Shown here piece by piece: positions 27,472-39,430 of a stretch of 62,043 nucleotides of DNA. The stretch lies in assembly GCA_945901765.1 (NCBI GenBank), contig CAMDLO010000005.1, positions 1 through 62,043 on the forward strand. Direction: 5' to 3'. The DNA comes from Cyanobium sp. NIES-981 (lineage in GTDB: Bacteria; Cyanobacteriota; Cyanobacteriia; PCC-6307; Cyanobiaceae). Positions within the stretch are counted from its first letter, which is position 1. Every line of letters starts with the position of its first letter. The notes below the pieces were generated by a model. It had not been told where the DNA came from, searched no databases, and saw only the letters and a list, made by a program, of their open reading frames with translations. A program made the translations under genes and the position numbers.

Positions 27472-29058
27472 TCAGCCCGCCGCCGCCGCCGCCGCCAGCC
27501 GCTCCAGCACATGCTCGAGGGTGTAGCCGAACAGGGCCGGATCCGGTTCGCTGCCGCCGATGTCGGCCAGGCCCAGCTCCGCCCAGCGTTGATCCAGCCG
27601 CGCCTCCAACTCCGCGGGCCGCCGCAGCGGCTCACCCCACGGGTGGCGCCGCTCCGGGCCGATCTTGGTGGTGGCATCAATCGCCAGCCGGCCGCCCAGC
27701 CCCAGCCGTTCGCTGGCGAAATCCAGCGTGTCGAAGGGGGTGTCTTCCAGCACGAACAGATCCCGTTGCGGATCCACCTGGGCGCTGATCGCCCAGATCA
27801 CCTGGCGTGGATCGCGGATGTTGATCACCTTGTCGACCACCACCACAAACTTCGTATACGTGAACTGGGGCAGGGCGCTCCAGAAGGCCATCGCCGCCCG
27901 CCGCGCCTGACCCGGGTAGGCCTTGTCGATGGCGATCACCGCCAGCTTGTAGCTCAGCCCCTCCATCGGCAGGAAGAAATCCACGATCTCCGGGATCTGC
28001 TGCCGCAGGATCGGCGTGTAGATCCGGTTCAGGGCAATCGCCAGCATCGCGTCCTCCTTCGGCGGCCGGCCGCTGAAGGTGGTGAAGTAAATCGGCTCGC
28101 GGCGTTGGGTCACGCACTGGATCCGCACCAGGGGCGACTCCTCCACGCCGCCGTAGAAGCCCATGTGGTCGCCGAAGGGGCCATCGGCGAGCTCCTCACC
28201 GGGCGTGATCGTGCCCTCCAGCACCACCTCGCTGTGGCTCGGCACCTCCAGGTTCACGGTCTTGCACTTGGCCAGGCGCACCCCTTCACCGGCGTAGAGG
28301 CCGGCGAACAGCCATTCGCTCAGCTGCACCGGAATCGGCGTGGCTGCCGCCATCACCAGCAGGGGATGCACACCGATGGCGATGGCGATCTCCAGCTTCT
28401 TGCCCATGGCCGCCGCCTTGCGCAGGTGGCGGGCGCCGCCGCGCACGCTCAGCCAGTGCACGGTCATCGTGTTCACCGATTGCTGTTGCAGCCGGTACAC
28501 CCCCACATTCGGGGTGCCCGTTTCCGGATCCCTGGTGATCACCAGGCCCAGGGTGATGATCCGCCCGCCATCGCCCGGCCAGGGGCGCAGCAGCGGCAGG
28601 GCATCGAGATTCACCGCCTCCCCTTTGAACACCTGCTGGCGGCAGGGGGGAGTGAGATCGAGATCGGGCCGGGCCTTCAGCACATCCAGCAGCACTGAGC
28701 CGAAACGCACCGCCTCCTTGGCCCCCTTCGGCGGCCGGGGCTGTTGCAGCAGCGCCAGCCGCTCGCCCAGCGCTTCGAGCTCCTCGGGCCGCTCCATGCC
28801 CAGGCTCCACAGCACCCGCTCCTGGGTACCGAGCAGGTTCACTGCCACCGGCATCGACGAGCCGATCACGTTCTCAAAAAGCAGGCCGGGTCCGCCGGCG
28901 GCCAGCACCCGGTCGGCGATCGCCGCCAGCTCCAGGTCCGGATCCACCGGCGCCGTAATCCGCCGCAGCCGGCCCCGTGCCTCGAGCAGCTGGAGGAAGC
29001 CGCGCAGGTCGCGGCGGCTGCGGTTGCCGGCAGAAGCGGGAATCGGGGTTGTGGACAT
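27472..29058 (-). CDS. ubiD: UbiD family decarboxylase
   Basis: A prenylated-FMN decarboxylase; in cyanobacteria the likely substrate is 4-hydroxy-3-solanesylbenzoate on the way to plastoquinone. 528 residues from the ATG at 29058 (a GTG two codons upstream is also possible). Motifs: [47 protein letters not shown] with EESP after it, and [22 protein letters not shown]-terminal extension ending in an Ala run is variable. It diverges from comB. The flavin prenyltransferase (UbiX) is not in the window. Confidence 0.93.
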   Translation of the reverse strand: MSTTPIPASAGNRSRRDLRGFLQLLEARGRLRRITAPVDPDLELAAIADRVLAAGGPGLLFENVIGSSMPVAVNLLGTQERVLWSLGMERPEELEALGERLALLQQPRPPKGAKEAVRFGSVLLDVLKARPDLDLTPPCRQQVFKGEAVNLDALPLLRPWPGDGGRIITLGLVITRDPETGTPNVGVYRLQQQSVNTMTVHWLSVRGGARHLRKAAAMGKKLEIAIAIGVHPLLVMAAATPIPVQLSEWLFAGLYAGEGVRLAKCKTVNLEVPSHSEVVLEGTITPGEELADGPFGDHMGFYGGVEESPLVRIQCVTQRREPIYFTTFSGRPPKEDAMLAIALNRIYTPILRQQIPEIVDFFLPMEGLSYKLAVIAIDKAYPGQARRAAMAFWSALPQFTYTKFVVVVDKVINIRDPRQVIWAISAQVDPQRDLFVLEDTPFDTLDFASERLGLGGRLAIDATTKIGPERRHPWGEPLRRPAELEARLDQRWAELGLADIGGSEPDPALFGYTLEHVLERLAAAAAAG

Positions 29059-29138
29059 CGGCACGCGGGAGGGGGCGGCAGGAGCGGAGTCGCTGGCCGA
29101 CTGTGCCTAGCCTGGCGTCCATCCGCGCCAGATGGGAC

Positions 29139-29894
29139 GTGCAGCTCTCCTACTTCCACAGCTCCGAAGCCGTGCCGCCTGTGCTCCCTGTCGCTGAGGG
29201 TGGGCCTGATGCCGCAGTCGTGATCGATGTCCTGCGCGCCACCACCACGATCGCCTGGGCCCTGCAGAACGGTGCCGAGGCGATCCAGGCTTTCGCCGAC
29301 CTGGCTGAACTCGAGGCGGCGGCACTCGCCTGGCCGGCCGAGCGCAGGCTTCGGGCTGGAGAGCGTGGTGGTCAGCGGGTGGAGGGGTACGACCTTGGCA
29401 ACTCCCCCCTGGCTGTGACGCCCGAGGTGGTCGGGGGCAAGCGCATTTTCATGAGTACCACCAATGGAACCCGCTCCCTTGCAGCTGTGCGCCCGGTGCC
29501 CCTGCTGGTCACCGCCTGTCTGCCCAACCGCACCGCCGTCGCCCGTCGCCTGATCGCCCTGGGCTGCGAGCGGGTCTGGATCGTCGGCAGTGGCTGGGAG
29601 GGCGATTACTCGCTCGAGGACAGCCTTGCCGCCGGCGCAGTGGCCTCTGCAGCCACGGAGCTCGCGGTGGCCCCCCACCGGGGCGTGCGATTTGCCAACG
29701 ACGAGATGCTGGCCGCGCTGGCCCTCTGGCAGCAGTGGCATCACGACAGCGAAACCTGCCTGCGCGCCGCCAGCCATGGCCAGCGGTTGATCGGCCTCGG
29801 CGACCACGACGCCGACTTCGCCTGCTGCAGCGCCGTTGACAGCCTCACGGTCGTGCCTCAGCAGTTCGAGCCCGGCGTGCTGCAGGCCGCCTGA
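29139..29894 (+). CDS. comB: ComB-family 2-phosphosulfolactate phosphatase
   Basis: Hydrolyses 2-phosphosulfolactate to sulfolactate in archaeal coenzyme M synthesis; the role in cyanobacteria is unclear. 251 residues from the GTG at 29139 ([14 protein letters not shown]). Family features: [61 protein letters not shown], and [18 protein letters not shown] normal-length protein with the key Asp and Arg in place. The start matches where other picocyanobacterial ComB proteins begin. Confidence 0.9.
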   Translation: MQLSYFHSSEAVPPVLPVAEGGPDAAVVIDVLRATTTIAWALQNGAEAIQAFADLAELEAAALAWPAERRLRAGERGGQRVEGYDLGNSPLAVTPEVVGGKRIFMSTTNGTRSLAAVRPVPLLVTACLPNRTAVARRLIALGCERVWIVGSGWEGDYSLEDSLAAGAVASAATELAVAPHRGVRFANDEMLAALALWQQWHHDSETCLRAASHGQRLIGLGDHDADFACCSAVDSLTVVPQQFEPGVLQAA

Positions 29895-29949
29895 TGCTGG
29901 CGCGATCAGGCATGTCCCCTACAGTTCGGCCGTTCTGACGGGTGATCGG

Positions 29950-30777
29950 GTGGGCAGTTTTCTGGCGGCAGCGGTGCAGCTCACCAGCACGCCGGATCCT
30001 GACGCCAATTTCGCCGCTGCCGAAGAACAGATTGAGTTGGCCGCCCGTCGCGGCGCCGAGCTGGTAGGTCTGCCGGAGAACTTCGCGTTCATGGGTGATG
30101 ACGCCCTGCGCCTCGAACTGGCCCCGTCTCTCTGCGAGCGCTGCAGCAGCTTCCTGGTGACCATGGCGCGCCGGTACCAGGTGGCCCTGGTCGGTGGTGG
30201 CTTTCCCGTGCCGGCAGGAGATGGGCTCACCAGCAACCGGGCCGAGCTGGTCGACCGCGAAGGCGAGATCCTGGCCCGGTACGACAAGATTCATCTGTTC
30301 GATGTCGACCTTCCAGACGGCATCACCTACCGCGAATCGGCCACGGTGCAGCCGGGTGAGGCCTTGCCTCCCGTGGTCGATGTGCCAGGTCTGGGGCGGA
30401 TCGGCCTTTCGATCTGTTACGACGTTCGCTTTCCGGAGCTGTACCGGCACCTGGCGGCTCGCGGAGCGGACGTGTTCATGGTGCCTGCCGCCTTCACCGC
30501 CTTCACCGGCAAGGATCACTGGCAGGTTCTGCTGCAGGCCCGGGCCATCGAGAACACCGCCTACGTGATCGCCCCCGCCCAGACCGGCGTCAACTACGGC
30601 CGCCGCCAGACCCACGGCCATGCGCTGGTGATTGATCCCTGGGGCACGGTGCTGGCCGATGCGGGGGTGTTGCCGGGTCTGGCGGTGGCGCCGATCGACT
30701 CCGGCCATGGTCAGCGCGTGCGGGCCCAGATGCCGAGCCTGCAGCATCGCCGACCCGGCCTGTTCCTGGCCGGCTGA
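29950..30777 (+). CDS. carbon-nitrogen hydrolase (Nit1/Nit2-like amidase)
   Basis: A nitrilase-superfamily amidase, likely one that repairs deaminated glutathione or cleaves a similar omega-amide. 275 residues from the GTG at 29950. The catalytic triad is Glu43 in LPENFAF, Lys113 in RYDKIHLFD and Cys156 in SICYDVRFPE. Its length and the KIHLFDVD motif fit the Nit group. Its TGA overlaps the ATG of the cell-wall amidase gene as TGATG, so the two are coupled. Confidence 0.9.
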   Translation: MGSFLAAAVQLTSTPDPDANFAAAEEQIELAARRGAELVGLPENFAFMGDDALRLELAPSLCERCSSFLVTMARRYQVALVGGGFPVPAGDGLTSNRAELVDREGEILARYDKIHLFDVDLPDGITYRESATVQPGEALPPVVDVPGLGRIGLSICYDVRFPELYRHLAARGADVFMVPAAFTAFTGKDHWQVLLQARAIENTAYVIAPAQTGVNYGRRQTHGHALVIDPWGTVLADAGVLPGLAVAPIDSGHGQRVRAQMPSLQHRRPGLFLAG

Positions 30778-31877
30778 TGGCACCGACTCTCCGCTGGCGC
30801 TGGCCGGCCCGTGTCCTGCTGGCGCTGGCCCTTCTTCTGGCCGATCTGCCCGCTCTGGCCTCCAGCCTTGCCGCCTGGGCCATCAGCCGCCAAGGGGTGC
30901 TTGAACTGCGCACCAGCGCAGATGTGGCGCCCCAGGCCTTTTTCGAAGCCGGCGGCGGCGACCGCGGCCCCCGGGTGTGGATCGACCTGCCTGGCGCTCC
31001 CGGCCGCACGCGCACGATCCGGGGCAATGGACCGATCCGGGAGGTTCGGATCGGTCGCCCCGATGCGCTCACCACTCGCCTGGTGCTGGAGTTTGCACCT
31101 GGCACTCGCCTCAACCCGGCTGATCTGCGCCTGGTGGGTACGGCCCGTGACCGTTGGCGCATGGATCTGCGGGGCCTGGATCGGCGCCTCGCTTTCGGCC
31201 TGGGTGAAGGGGACCTCACGGCAGCTGTGGCAGTCAGCCGTGCCGGCAGCTGGACGCCTCGTGCGCCTGTGCCCACCTCCCGCACCCCCCTTTCCGCCGA
31301 TGGCCTGCCCACCGTGCCCCGCGGTCGCTACCTGGTGGTGCTCGATCCGGGCCACGGCGGTCCGGATCCCGGAGCCGTCGGTATCGGTGGCCTGCGGGAA
31401 ACCGATGTGGTGCTTGATGTCTCCCTGCAGGCGGCCCGCCTGCTGCAGGCGCGGGGGGTGCAGGTGATGCTCACCCGGACCAGCGAGGTGGATGTGGACC
31501 TGCCACCGCGGGTGGCGATGGCCAACAGCGCCGGAGCGACGGTGTTCGTGAGCCTGCATGCCAATGCCCTGAGCATGGCGCGTCCTGATGTCAACGGTGT
31601 GGAGACGTTCTTTTTCAGCGGTGGATCCGGCGGTTCCCAGGCCCTGGCCGCCTCCCTGCAGCAGCGCCTGATGGCGGTGTCGCCGGGGACGCCCGATCGC
31701 GGCGTGAAGGCGGGGCGTTTCTTTGTGATCCGCCGCAGCGTGATGCCATCGGCACTGGTCGAGATGGGATTTGTCACGGGCGCGATCGATGCACCGCGGC
31801 TGGCCAGCCCGGATTTCCGCCGCAACCTGGCGCAGGCGATCGCCGCCGGCATCCTTGACTACCTGGGGGGCCGCTGA
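30777..31877 (+). CDS. N-acetylmuramoyl-L-alanine amidase with AMIN domain
   Basis: Cleaves the bond between MurNAc and the stem peptide, usually at the septum in cell separation. 366 residues. A signal peptide (about 1-28) is followed by an AMIN-type beta domain (about 30-155), a short linker, and an Amidase_3 catalytic domain (about 184-364). Zinc ligands are visible in LDPGHGGPDPG, RETDVVLDV and SLHANA, with the catalytic Glu in ALVEMGF. The gene is coupled to the nitrilase-family gene before it and to murI after it by TGATG overlaps. Confidence 0.92.
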   Translation: MAPTLRWRWPARVLLALALLLADLPALASSLAAWAISRQGVLELRTSADVAPQAFFEAGGGDRGPRVWIDLPGAPGRTRTIRGNGPIREVRIGRPDALTTRLVLEFAPGTRLNPADLRLVGTARDRWRMDLRGLDRRLAFGLGEGDLTAAVAVSRAGSWTPRAPVPTSRTPLSADGLPTVPRGRYLVVLDPGHGGPDPGAVGIGGLRETDVVLDVSLQAARLLQARGVQVMLTRTSEVDVDLPPRVAMANSAGATVFVSLHANALSMARPDVNGVETFFFSGGSGGSQALAASLQQRLMAVSPGTPDRGVKAGRFFVIRRSVMPSALVEMGFVTGAIDAPRLASPDFRRNLAQAIAAGILDYLGGR

Positions 31878-32692
31878 TGACCCTGCTGGTTGGTTTGTTC
31901 GACAGTGGTCTGGGCGGTCTGACGGTGCTGCGCCAGGTGCAGCGCCACTATCCCCACACCCCCTGCCTTTATCTCGGCGATACGGCCAGAGTTCCCTACG
32001 GCACCCGCAGCGTCGAAGACATCCGCGCCATCGCTGCTGAGGTGGTCCGCTGGCTGCGTGTTGAAGGCGTCGGTGCCCTGGTGATGGCCTGCAACACCTC
32101 CAACGCCCTGGCGCTGGACGTGGCGGTGGCCGAGGCGGGGGTGCCGGTGGTGGGTCTGATCGACAGCGTCGCCGCGGCCATCGACAGTGATCGGGTCGGG
32201 GTGCTGGCCACGACGGCCACGGTGGCAAGCGGCGCCTACCGCCGCTCGATCCATGCGGTGCGTCCGGAGGCGGTGGTGACGGAGGTCGCCTGCCCGGCCT
32301 TCGTGCCCCTGATTGAGGCGGGTGTGCTCTCTGGCTCGGAACTGCAGGAGGCAGCCAACGCCTACCTGGCGCCGCTGGTGGAGGCGCAGGTCGACACCGT
32401 GGTGATGGGCTGCACCCACTACCCGCTGCTGCGTGAGCTGTTCAGTCGCCTGCTGCCAGCTGATGTCCGCCTCGTCGACCCCGCCGAAGCGGCCGTTGCC
32501 CGTCTCGGGCCGCTGCTGGCCAGCCTCGGCGACGTGCCGGAGGGTGAGCAGGATGCCACCCAGGCCCAGGCCAGCACCAGGGTCTGCGTCACCGGCTGTG
32601 CCGCCAGCTTCGAGGCCTCGGCCCTGCCCTGGCTGGGCTACAGGCCGGATGTGCAGCAGGTGGATCTGCGGTTGACCGCTGACGCCCCCTAG
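31877..32692 (+). CDS. murI: glutamate racemase
   Basis: Makes D-glutamate for peptidoglycan. 271 residues, of normal length. The N-terminal GLFDSGLGGLTVL carries the conserved Asp-Ser; the two catalytic Cys are Cys72 in MACNTSNAL and Cys179 in MGCTHYPLL. LGDTARVPYG is also typical. Its ATG overlaps the stop of the amidase gene, tying two peptidoglycan functions together. Confidence 0.96.
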   Translation: MTLLVGLFDSGLGGLTVLRQVQRHYPHTPCLYLGDTARVPYGTRSVEDIRAIAAEVVRWLRVEGVGALVMACNTSNALALDVAVAEAGVPVVGLIDSVAAAIDSDRVGVLATTATVASGAYRRSIHAVRPEAVVTEVACPAFVPLIEAGVLSGSELQEAANAYLAPLVEAQVDTVVMGCTHYPLLRELFSRLLPADVRLVDPAEAAVARLGPLLASLGDVPEGEQDATQAQASTRVCVTGCAASFEASALPWLGYRPDVQQVDLRLTADAP

Positions 32693-32715
32693 GATCTGGC
32701 TTCCAGGGAGGTGTT

Positions 32716-33687
32716 GTGGCAACGGTTGCAGAGCTGCTCCAGCCGGTGGAGAATGATCTTGATGCTCTTCTTGCCGATCTGCGCAGCCTGATCGGTGCTG
32801 GTCATCCGATTCTTCAGGCGGCCGCTGAACATCTGTTCGCGGCCGGAGGCAAGCGTCTGCGCCCCGGCATCGTGCTGCTGCTGGCTCGCGCCCTTGATCC
32901 CTGTGCGGATCTTGGTCCCCGCCAGCGGCGACTGGCCGAGATCACCGAGATGATCCACACCGCGTCACTGGTGCATGACGACGTGGTCGATGAAGCCGCC
33001 ACCCGGCGTGGCGTCGACACGGTGCATAGCCGCTTCAACCACCGGGTGGCTGTGCTGGCCGGTGATTTCCTGTTCGCCCAGGCCAGCTGGCACCTGGCCA
33101 ATCTCGATAATCTTGAGGCGGTCAAGCTGCTGTCCCGCGTGATCATGGATCTCGCTGACGGCGAGGTGAAGCAGGGGCTTTATCGCTATGACACCGGCCA
33201 GGGTTTCGAGACCTATCTCGAAAAGAGCTATTGCAAGACTGCTTCTCTGATCGCCAACAGCGCGCGCGCCACCGGTGTGCTCAGCGGCCGCAGTTCCGCC
33301 GAGCTGGATCAGCTGCACCACTTCGGTCGTCAGCTCGGGCTGGCCTTTCAGGTGGTTGATGACATCCTGGATTTCACCGGTAGCGACCAACAGCTCGGCA
33401 AGCCAGCCGCCAGCGATCTCGCCTCCGGATACCTCACCGCCCCGGCTCTTTACGCCCTGGAGGAACGTCCCGCTCTGGCGGGGTTGATCGAGCGGGAATT
33501 CAGCCAGGAGGGGGATCTGGAGCAGGCCCTTGATCTGGTGCGCGGCTGTGAGGCCATTCCCCGCTCCCGCGCCCTGGCTGAGCAATTCGCCCGTGATGCG
33601 ATGCAGGCGTTGGAGTGGTTGCCGGCCGGTGAAGCGGCTCGTGCCCTGCGCGCCATGCCCGATTCGGTCCTCAGTCGTCTGTACTGA
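32716..33687 (+). CDS. sds: long-chain all-trans polyprenyl diphosphate synthase (solanesyl type)
   Basis: Builds the long prenyl tail of plastoquinone from IPP. 323 residues from a GTG with GGGAGG four bases upstream. The first Asp-rich motif DDVVD is at 88-92 and the second DDILD at 215-219; GGKRLRP (44-50) and KTASLI are typical. The small residues before the first motif fit a long-chain product, but chain length is inferred. It works upstream of UbiD. Its end overlaps the convergent HAD gene by 17 bases. Confidence 0.92.
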   Translation: MATVAELLQPVENDLDALLADLRSLIGAGHPILQAAAEHLFAAGGKRLRPGIVLLLARALDPCADLGPRQRRLAEITEMIHTASLVHDDVVDEAATRRGVDTVHSRFNHRVAVLAGDFLFAQASWHLANLDNLEAVKLLSRVIMDLADGEVKQGLYRYDTGQGFETYLEKSYCKTASLIANSARATGVLSGRSSAELDQLHHFGRQLGLAFQVVDDILDFTGSDQQLGKPAASDLASGYLTAPALYALEERPALAGLIEREFSQEGDLEQALDLVRGCEAIPRSRALAEQFARDAMQALEWLPAGEAARALRAMPDSVLSRLY

Positions 33688-34351
33688 GGTCGATCGCTCC
33701 CAGTTCCTTCACCAGCAGGCACCCAGCCGGCAGCGCGGCAACCATGCGGTCGGCCAGCTTCTGGGAGTCCGGCAGCAGCACATGCACCCGGCAACCTGCC
33801 GCCATCGCCGATCGGGCCCCGGCCAGGGAGTCTTCAAATGCCCAGCAGTGTTCAGCAGGCAGATGGAGTCGTCGGGCGGCCAGCCGAAAGGGATCCGGCG
33901 CCGGTTTCCCGGCTTTCAGGTCGGCATCGTCGCCGAACACCCGCTCACTGATTCCGGCCAGCCAGGGATGGCCAGCGGTCTTGACCGCTACCGCCTGCCT
34001 GCTGCTGCTGGTCACCAGGGCCATGGGGATGCCCAGCGCCTGGCAGCGGGCCAGCAGTTCCGGCGCCCCCGGGATCGGCCGGGCCGCCGGCAGCAACCGC
34101 TCGGCAATCGGTTGACGCACGGCCAGCAGCGCCGCTGTTGTCGGTACCACCAGCGCCGCCTCCGCCAGCCACTGCTGCACCTGTTCAGCGCAATCCATTC
34201 GTCTGCGGCCCCGCAGCTCCAGCAGGCGCGTTCCATCCAGCTCCAGTCCGAACGCCCGGGCGGCTTGCTGCCAGGCCTGGCCATGCAGGGGTTCGGTGTC
34301 GAGCAGCAGTCCGTCGAGATCGAACAGACAGGCGGCGGGTCTGGCCATCAC
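33671..34351 (-). CDS. HAD-superfamily hydrolase (beta-phosphoglucomutase-like)
   Basis: 226 residues. Motif I FDLDGLLLDTE has the nucleophile Asp11 and acid Asp13; motif II is VTSSS; motif III Lys is in LKAGKPAPDPF; motif IV is FEDSLAGARSA. A helical cap (about 20-85) marks the subclass I group that holds phosphoglycolate phosphatases and sugar-phosphate phosphatases. The substrate cannot be assigned; a sugar phosphate is most likely for this branch. Confidence 0.88.
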   Translation of the reverse strand: MMARPAACLFDLDGLLLDTEPLHGQAWQQAARAFGLELDGTRLLELRGRRRMDCAEQVQQWLAEAALVVPTTAALLAVRQPIAERLLPAARPIPGAPELLARCQALGIPMALVTSSSRQAVAVKTAGHPWLAGISERVFGDDADLKAGKPAPDPFRLAARRLHLPAEHCWAFEDSLAGARSAMAAGCRVHVLLPDSQKLADRMVAALPAGCLLVKELGAIDLSTDD

Positions 34352-34419
34352 GCCATTGTTGATGATCAGGCGACGCCAGCCTGTTACAGGCCCGGATGCG
34401 CCGGCCGTTCCCCGCTTGA

Positions 34420-36434
<2,015 letters not shown>

Positions 36435-36450
<16 letters not shown>

Positions 36451-38162
36451 ACCGGTATCGCCGCGCCGAACCACTGCCTTTCCACTATGGCGATTGGCAG
36501 TGGCCGGCCATAGCGGTAGCCCTGGCCGCATTCACAGCCCATTTTTCGCAACCTCTTTTCCTGATCCGCGGTCTCCACTCCCTCTGCAACTGCCTGAACA
36601 CCAAGTGCTCGCGCCAGGGATACGATTGCTCGGGCTATGGTTTCGTCATCGGGATCACGACCAAGATCGGCCACAAAGGACTGGTCGATCTTGAGCAGAC
36701 CGACTGGAAAGCGCTTGAGATACAACAAGGAGGAATATCCCGTGCCGAAGTCATCGATCGCCAGCTTCAAGCCAAGGTCCTGAAGGCCCTTGATTGTGTC
36801 CCCGGTGGCCTGGATGTCATCGACCAGCGATGTCTCCGTGATTTCCAGATAGACCTGTGCGGCGTTGATGCCGCTGCTCATCAATCTGCTCTGCAGTCGC
36901 TTCACCAGATCGGCGCTGGCCAGGGTGCGAGCGGAGACGTTACTGGAGATGCGCAGGTGGTCCCAGCCAGGTAATCGTTGCCAACGCGCCACCGCTGCGG
37001 TGGCCGCGCTGAACACGGCCAGATCAATCTCTTCGATCAGGCCACTCTCCTCGGCAGCGCTGATGAAATGCTGGGGGCTGAGCAGTCCACGGCGCGGGTG
37101 GTTCCAGCGGACCAGCGCCTCGAACCCGACCAGCTGGCCTGTTCGGATCTGCACCACAGGTTGGAGATGGGTTTCGATCTGCATCTGGTCCACCGCATGG
37201 CGCAGTGCCTCCTCCAGCTCGAGCCGCTCACGGGCCTGTTCGCGCAGTATCGGTTCAAACACCGCGTAGCGACCCCGGCCCTGGGCCTTGGCCCGGTACA
37301 TCGCCATGTCGGCGTTCTCAATCAGCGTGGACGCAGTGTCTGTCTGTCCAGCGAAACAGATTCCGATCGAGGCTGAATGGCTGAGCTCAGTGCCGGCCAA
37401 TCGCAGCGGCTTGCGCACGGCCTTCACAATCCGCTGGGCCAGATCTCTGGCGCCATCTCTGCTGCTGGACCTGGTGATCACGATGAATTCATCACCGGAC
37501 AGGCGGCCCACCAGATCGTCCCGCCGCACTGCTGTCTGCAGGATTCGGCTCACGTGCACCAGCAGCGCATCGCCGGCGGCATGACCGTGGGCGTCATTCA
37601 CCCACTTGAAGCGGTCCACATCAATGAACAACACCGCAATCGGCTTGTCCATCAGCCCGGGGCGCCGCTGCAGCCAGCGGTTCAGGGTTTCGATCACCAG
37701 CACCCGGTTGGGAAGTCCTGTGAGCGGATCGTGCCGGGCCTGGTGGGAGGCATCTCGGCGGGCCTGGCGCTCGGCGGTGATCGCTTCCAGCATCCGCAGG
37801 CTCAGTTCAATGCTGCGGGCCATGGCGCGCAGCAGGCTGCGTTCCTCCAGCTCAAAAGGCACGTCGATCCGGCCGATCAGCAGTTGGCGCTCTCCCCCCA
37901 ACGGCGCCCAGCAGCTGCAGAGCGTTCCGCCGCTGATCCCCATGGTGTGCGGGCGGGACGGTGCCAGCTCCAGCACCCGCGAGCGCTCCTCCTCCGCCAG
38001 CCCGATGCAGCACTCCATGCGTCCGGCGTTCGTCACCGCGCAGACCTCGGCGTCGACGGATTCAGCAACCCGGTTCAGCACGTCCCACAGATTGTCGGGG
38101 TCATCGGTGGAAAAGGCTGACAGCACCTCCGAGAGCAGATGCAGCGACCAGGAGGGCTCCAT
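36435..38162 (-). CDS. GAF-like, GGDEF and EAL protein (cyclic-di-GMP turnover)
   Basis: 575 residues. A GAF-like sensor domain lies at about 10-125. The diguanylate cyclase domain (about 140-305) has SGDEF at 222-226, a variant of GGDEF often still active, and a product-binding RxxD (213-216) five residues before it. The phosphodiesterase domain (about 312-565) has EAL at 348-350, the Asn in [21 protein letters not shown] and KIDQSFV, so the usual metal and catalytic residues are in place. No membrane span is seen. The ATG overlaps the stop of the FIST gene as TGATG, so the FIST sensor and this enzyme are produced together. Confidence 0.92.
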
Positions 38163-39340
38163 CAGCCGATCGCCAGGGTGACCAGGGTCTGATTGTGAAA
38201 GCCCCCCGATCCACTCGTGCGGGCAATCTCTCCATAGGTGTAGAAGCCCGCCATGGGCACGCCGCCGCTGCAGGCCGAGATCCGCTCTGTTTCCTCCTGG
38301 GCTCCTTCCTCACCGAAGACGCTGCGTCTGGAGACGCAGTCGAACAGAAGCAGACCCACAGCCTCCCGGCCGCCAAGGGCGTTGATGGCTTCCTCTGTGG
38401 ACGTGGCTGCGGCCGCGAGCACCGATCCCACATCACCCTGTGTCAGAAACGCCAGCCCTCCCTGCGGCACTTCAGCCACCATCAGCAGCGTGCGGCTTTC
38501 GAGATCACGGCCCGTGATGTGGCGCATTTCGATGCGATCTCGCCGCCGGATGCCGATCGGATGGGTTTCGGCGAACGTCGCGAAGGCCGTGGCGTCGTGA
38601 CGCACCGCCTCATCGAGATCGAAGAAATGGCAATACACATCCAGGGCAGGTTGGTCATCCAACCGCTCCAGACGGGTGCCACGGCTGTCGGTCACCAGCA
38701 TCGGCGCGCTCAGCGGCCTCCAGCCATGGCTGACCCCGACACCGAGGGGGTGGTCGGAGCTGATGGCGGCCGCGACGACAGCGTTGCTGAGCACCCGGGT
38801 TCCGTGCAGCTGCCGGGTGCGGCGCATCGCCAGATCGTCTGCCGCGCAGCCCCCCACAAGCGGCACATCGTGATGGGCGATGTCGTAGGCCCCGCGCACC
38901 ACATCCATCTGGTTGCCGGCCAGACCGTCGGAGAGCAGCAGCAGCACGGTGTGGCGACGCCGTTCAATCTGGTTGAGGCAGGCGGCCGCATCGGCCGCCG
39001 CCCCACGCAGCCCCTGCTGGTCGGCCTCACCCCAGCCGCTGCAGACAGTGATGGCGCTGCCCCCCAGAGCCCAGAGCACGAGCCCCTGACGCAGGGCTCC
39101 GCTGCCGGCGATTTCCCCTGCGCTGCTGCAGCCGATCACGGTGCTCTCGGGCATGGCGGCCTGCAGGTGTTCCGCCAGACGGCCGAAATCGTGAAGCGGT
39201 GACGCGAATACCACCAGCAGTTTCGGAGGATGCAGCGGCTGCATCGCCCTGAGCGCTTCCTCCAGGGCCGAGAGGGTGTCCCGTTCGGTTGAGCTTCCGA
39301 CCTTCACCCAGGTTGGTTGGTTGGCCAAGGGATCGGCCAT
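38162..39340 (-). CDS. FIST-domain sensor protein
   Basis: 392 residues from the ATG at 39340 (a TTG four codons earlier is possible). The FIST N part (about 20-210) has LLVVFASPLHDFGRLAEHL, STVIGCSSAGEI and LVGGCAADDL; the FIST C part (about 215-375) ends with LLFDCVSRR and ISACSGGVPMAGFYTYGEIA. FIST domains are thought to bind small molecules such as amino acids and are usually linked to signal output modules. Here the output is a separate, coupled GGDEF-EAL protein. No membrane span, so a cytoplasmic sensor. Confidence 0.9.
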   Translation of the reverse strand: MADPLANQPTWVKVGSSTERDTLSALEEALRAMQPLHPPKLLVVFASPLHDFGRLAEHLQAAMPESTVIGCSSAGEIAGSGALRQGLVLWALGGSAITVCSGWGEADQQGLRGAAADAAACLNQIERRRHTVLLLLSDGLAGNQMDVVRGAYDIAHHDVPLVGGCAADDLAMRRTRQLHGTRVLSNAVVAAAISSDHPLGVGVSHGWRPLSAPMLVTDSRGTRLERLDDQPALDVYCHFFDLDEAVRHDATAFATFAETHPIGIRRRDRIEMRHITGRDLESRTLLMVAEVPQGGLAFLTQGDVGSVLAAAATSTEEAINALGGREAVGLLLFDCVSRRSVFGEEGAQEETERISACSGGVPMAGFYTYGEIARTSGSGGFHNQTLVTLAIG

Positions 39341-39430
39341 GAGGGAAGGCAACTATCTCTTGATCTTGGCAGCTGATCTGCGAGCGCCCCGCGTTGGTTG
39401 CACAGCGTCAGTCGCGGCCAGGGGTGCCGC

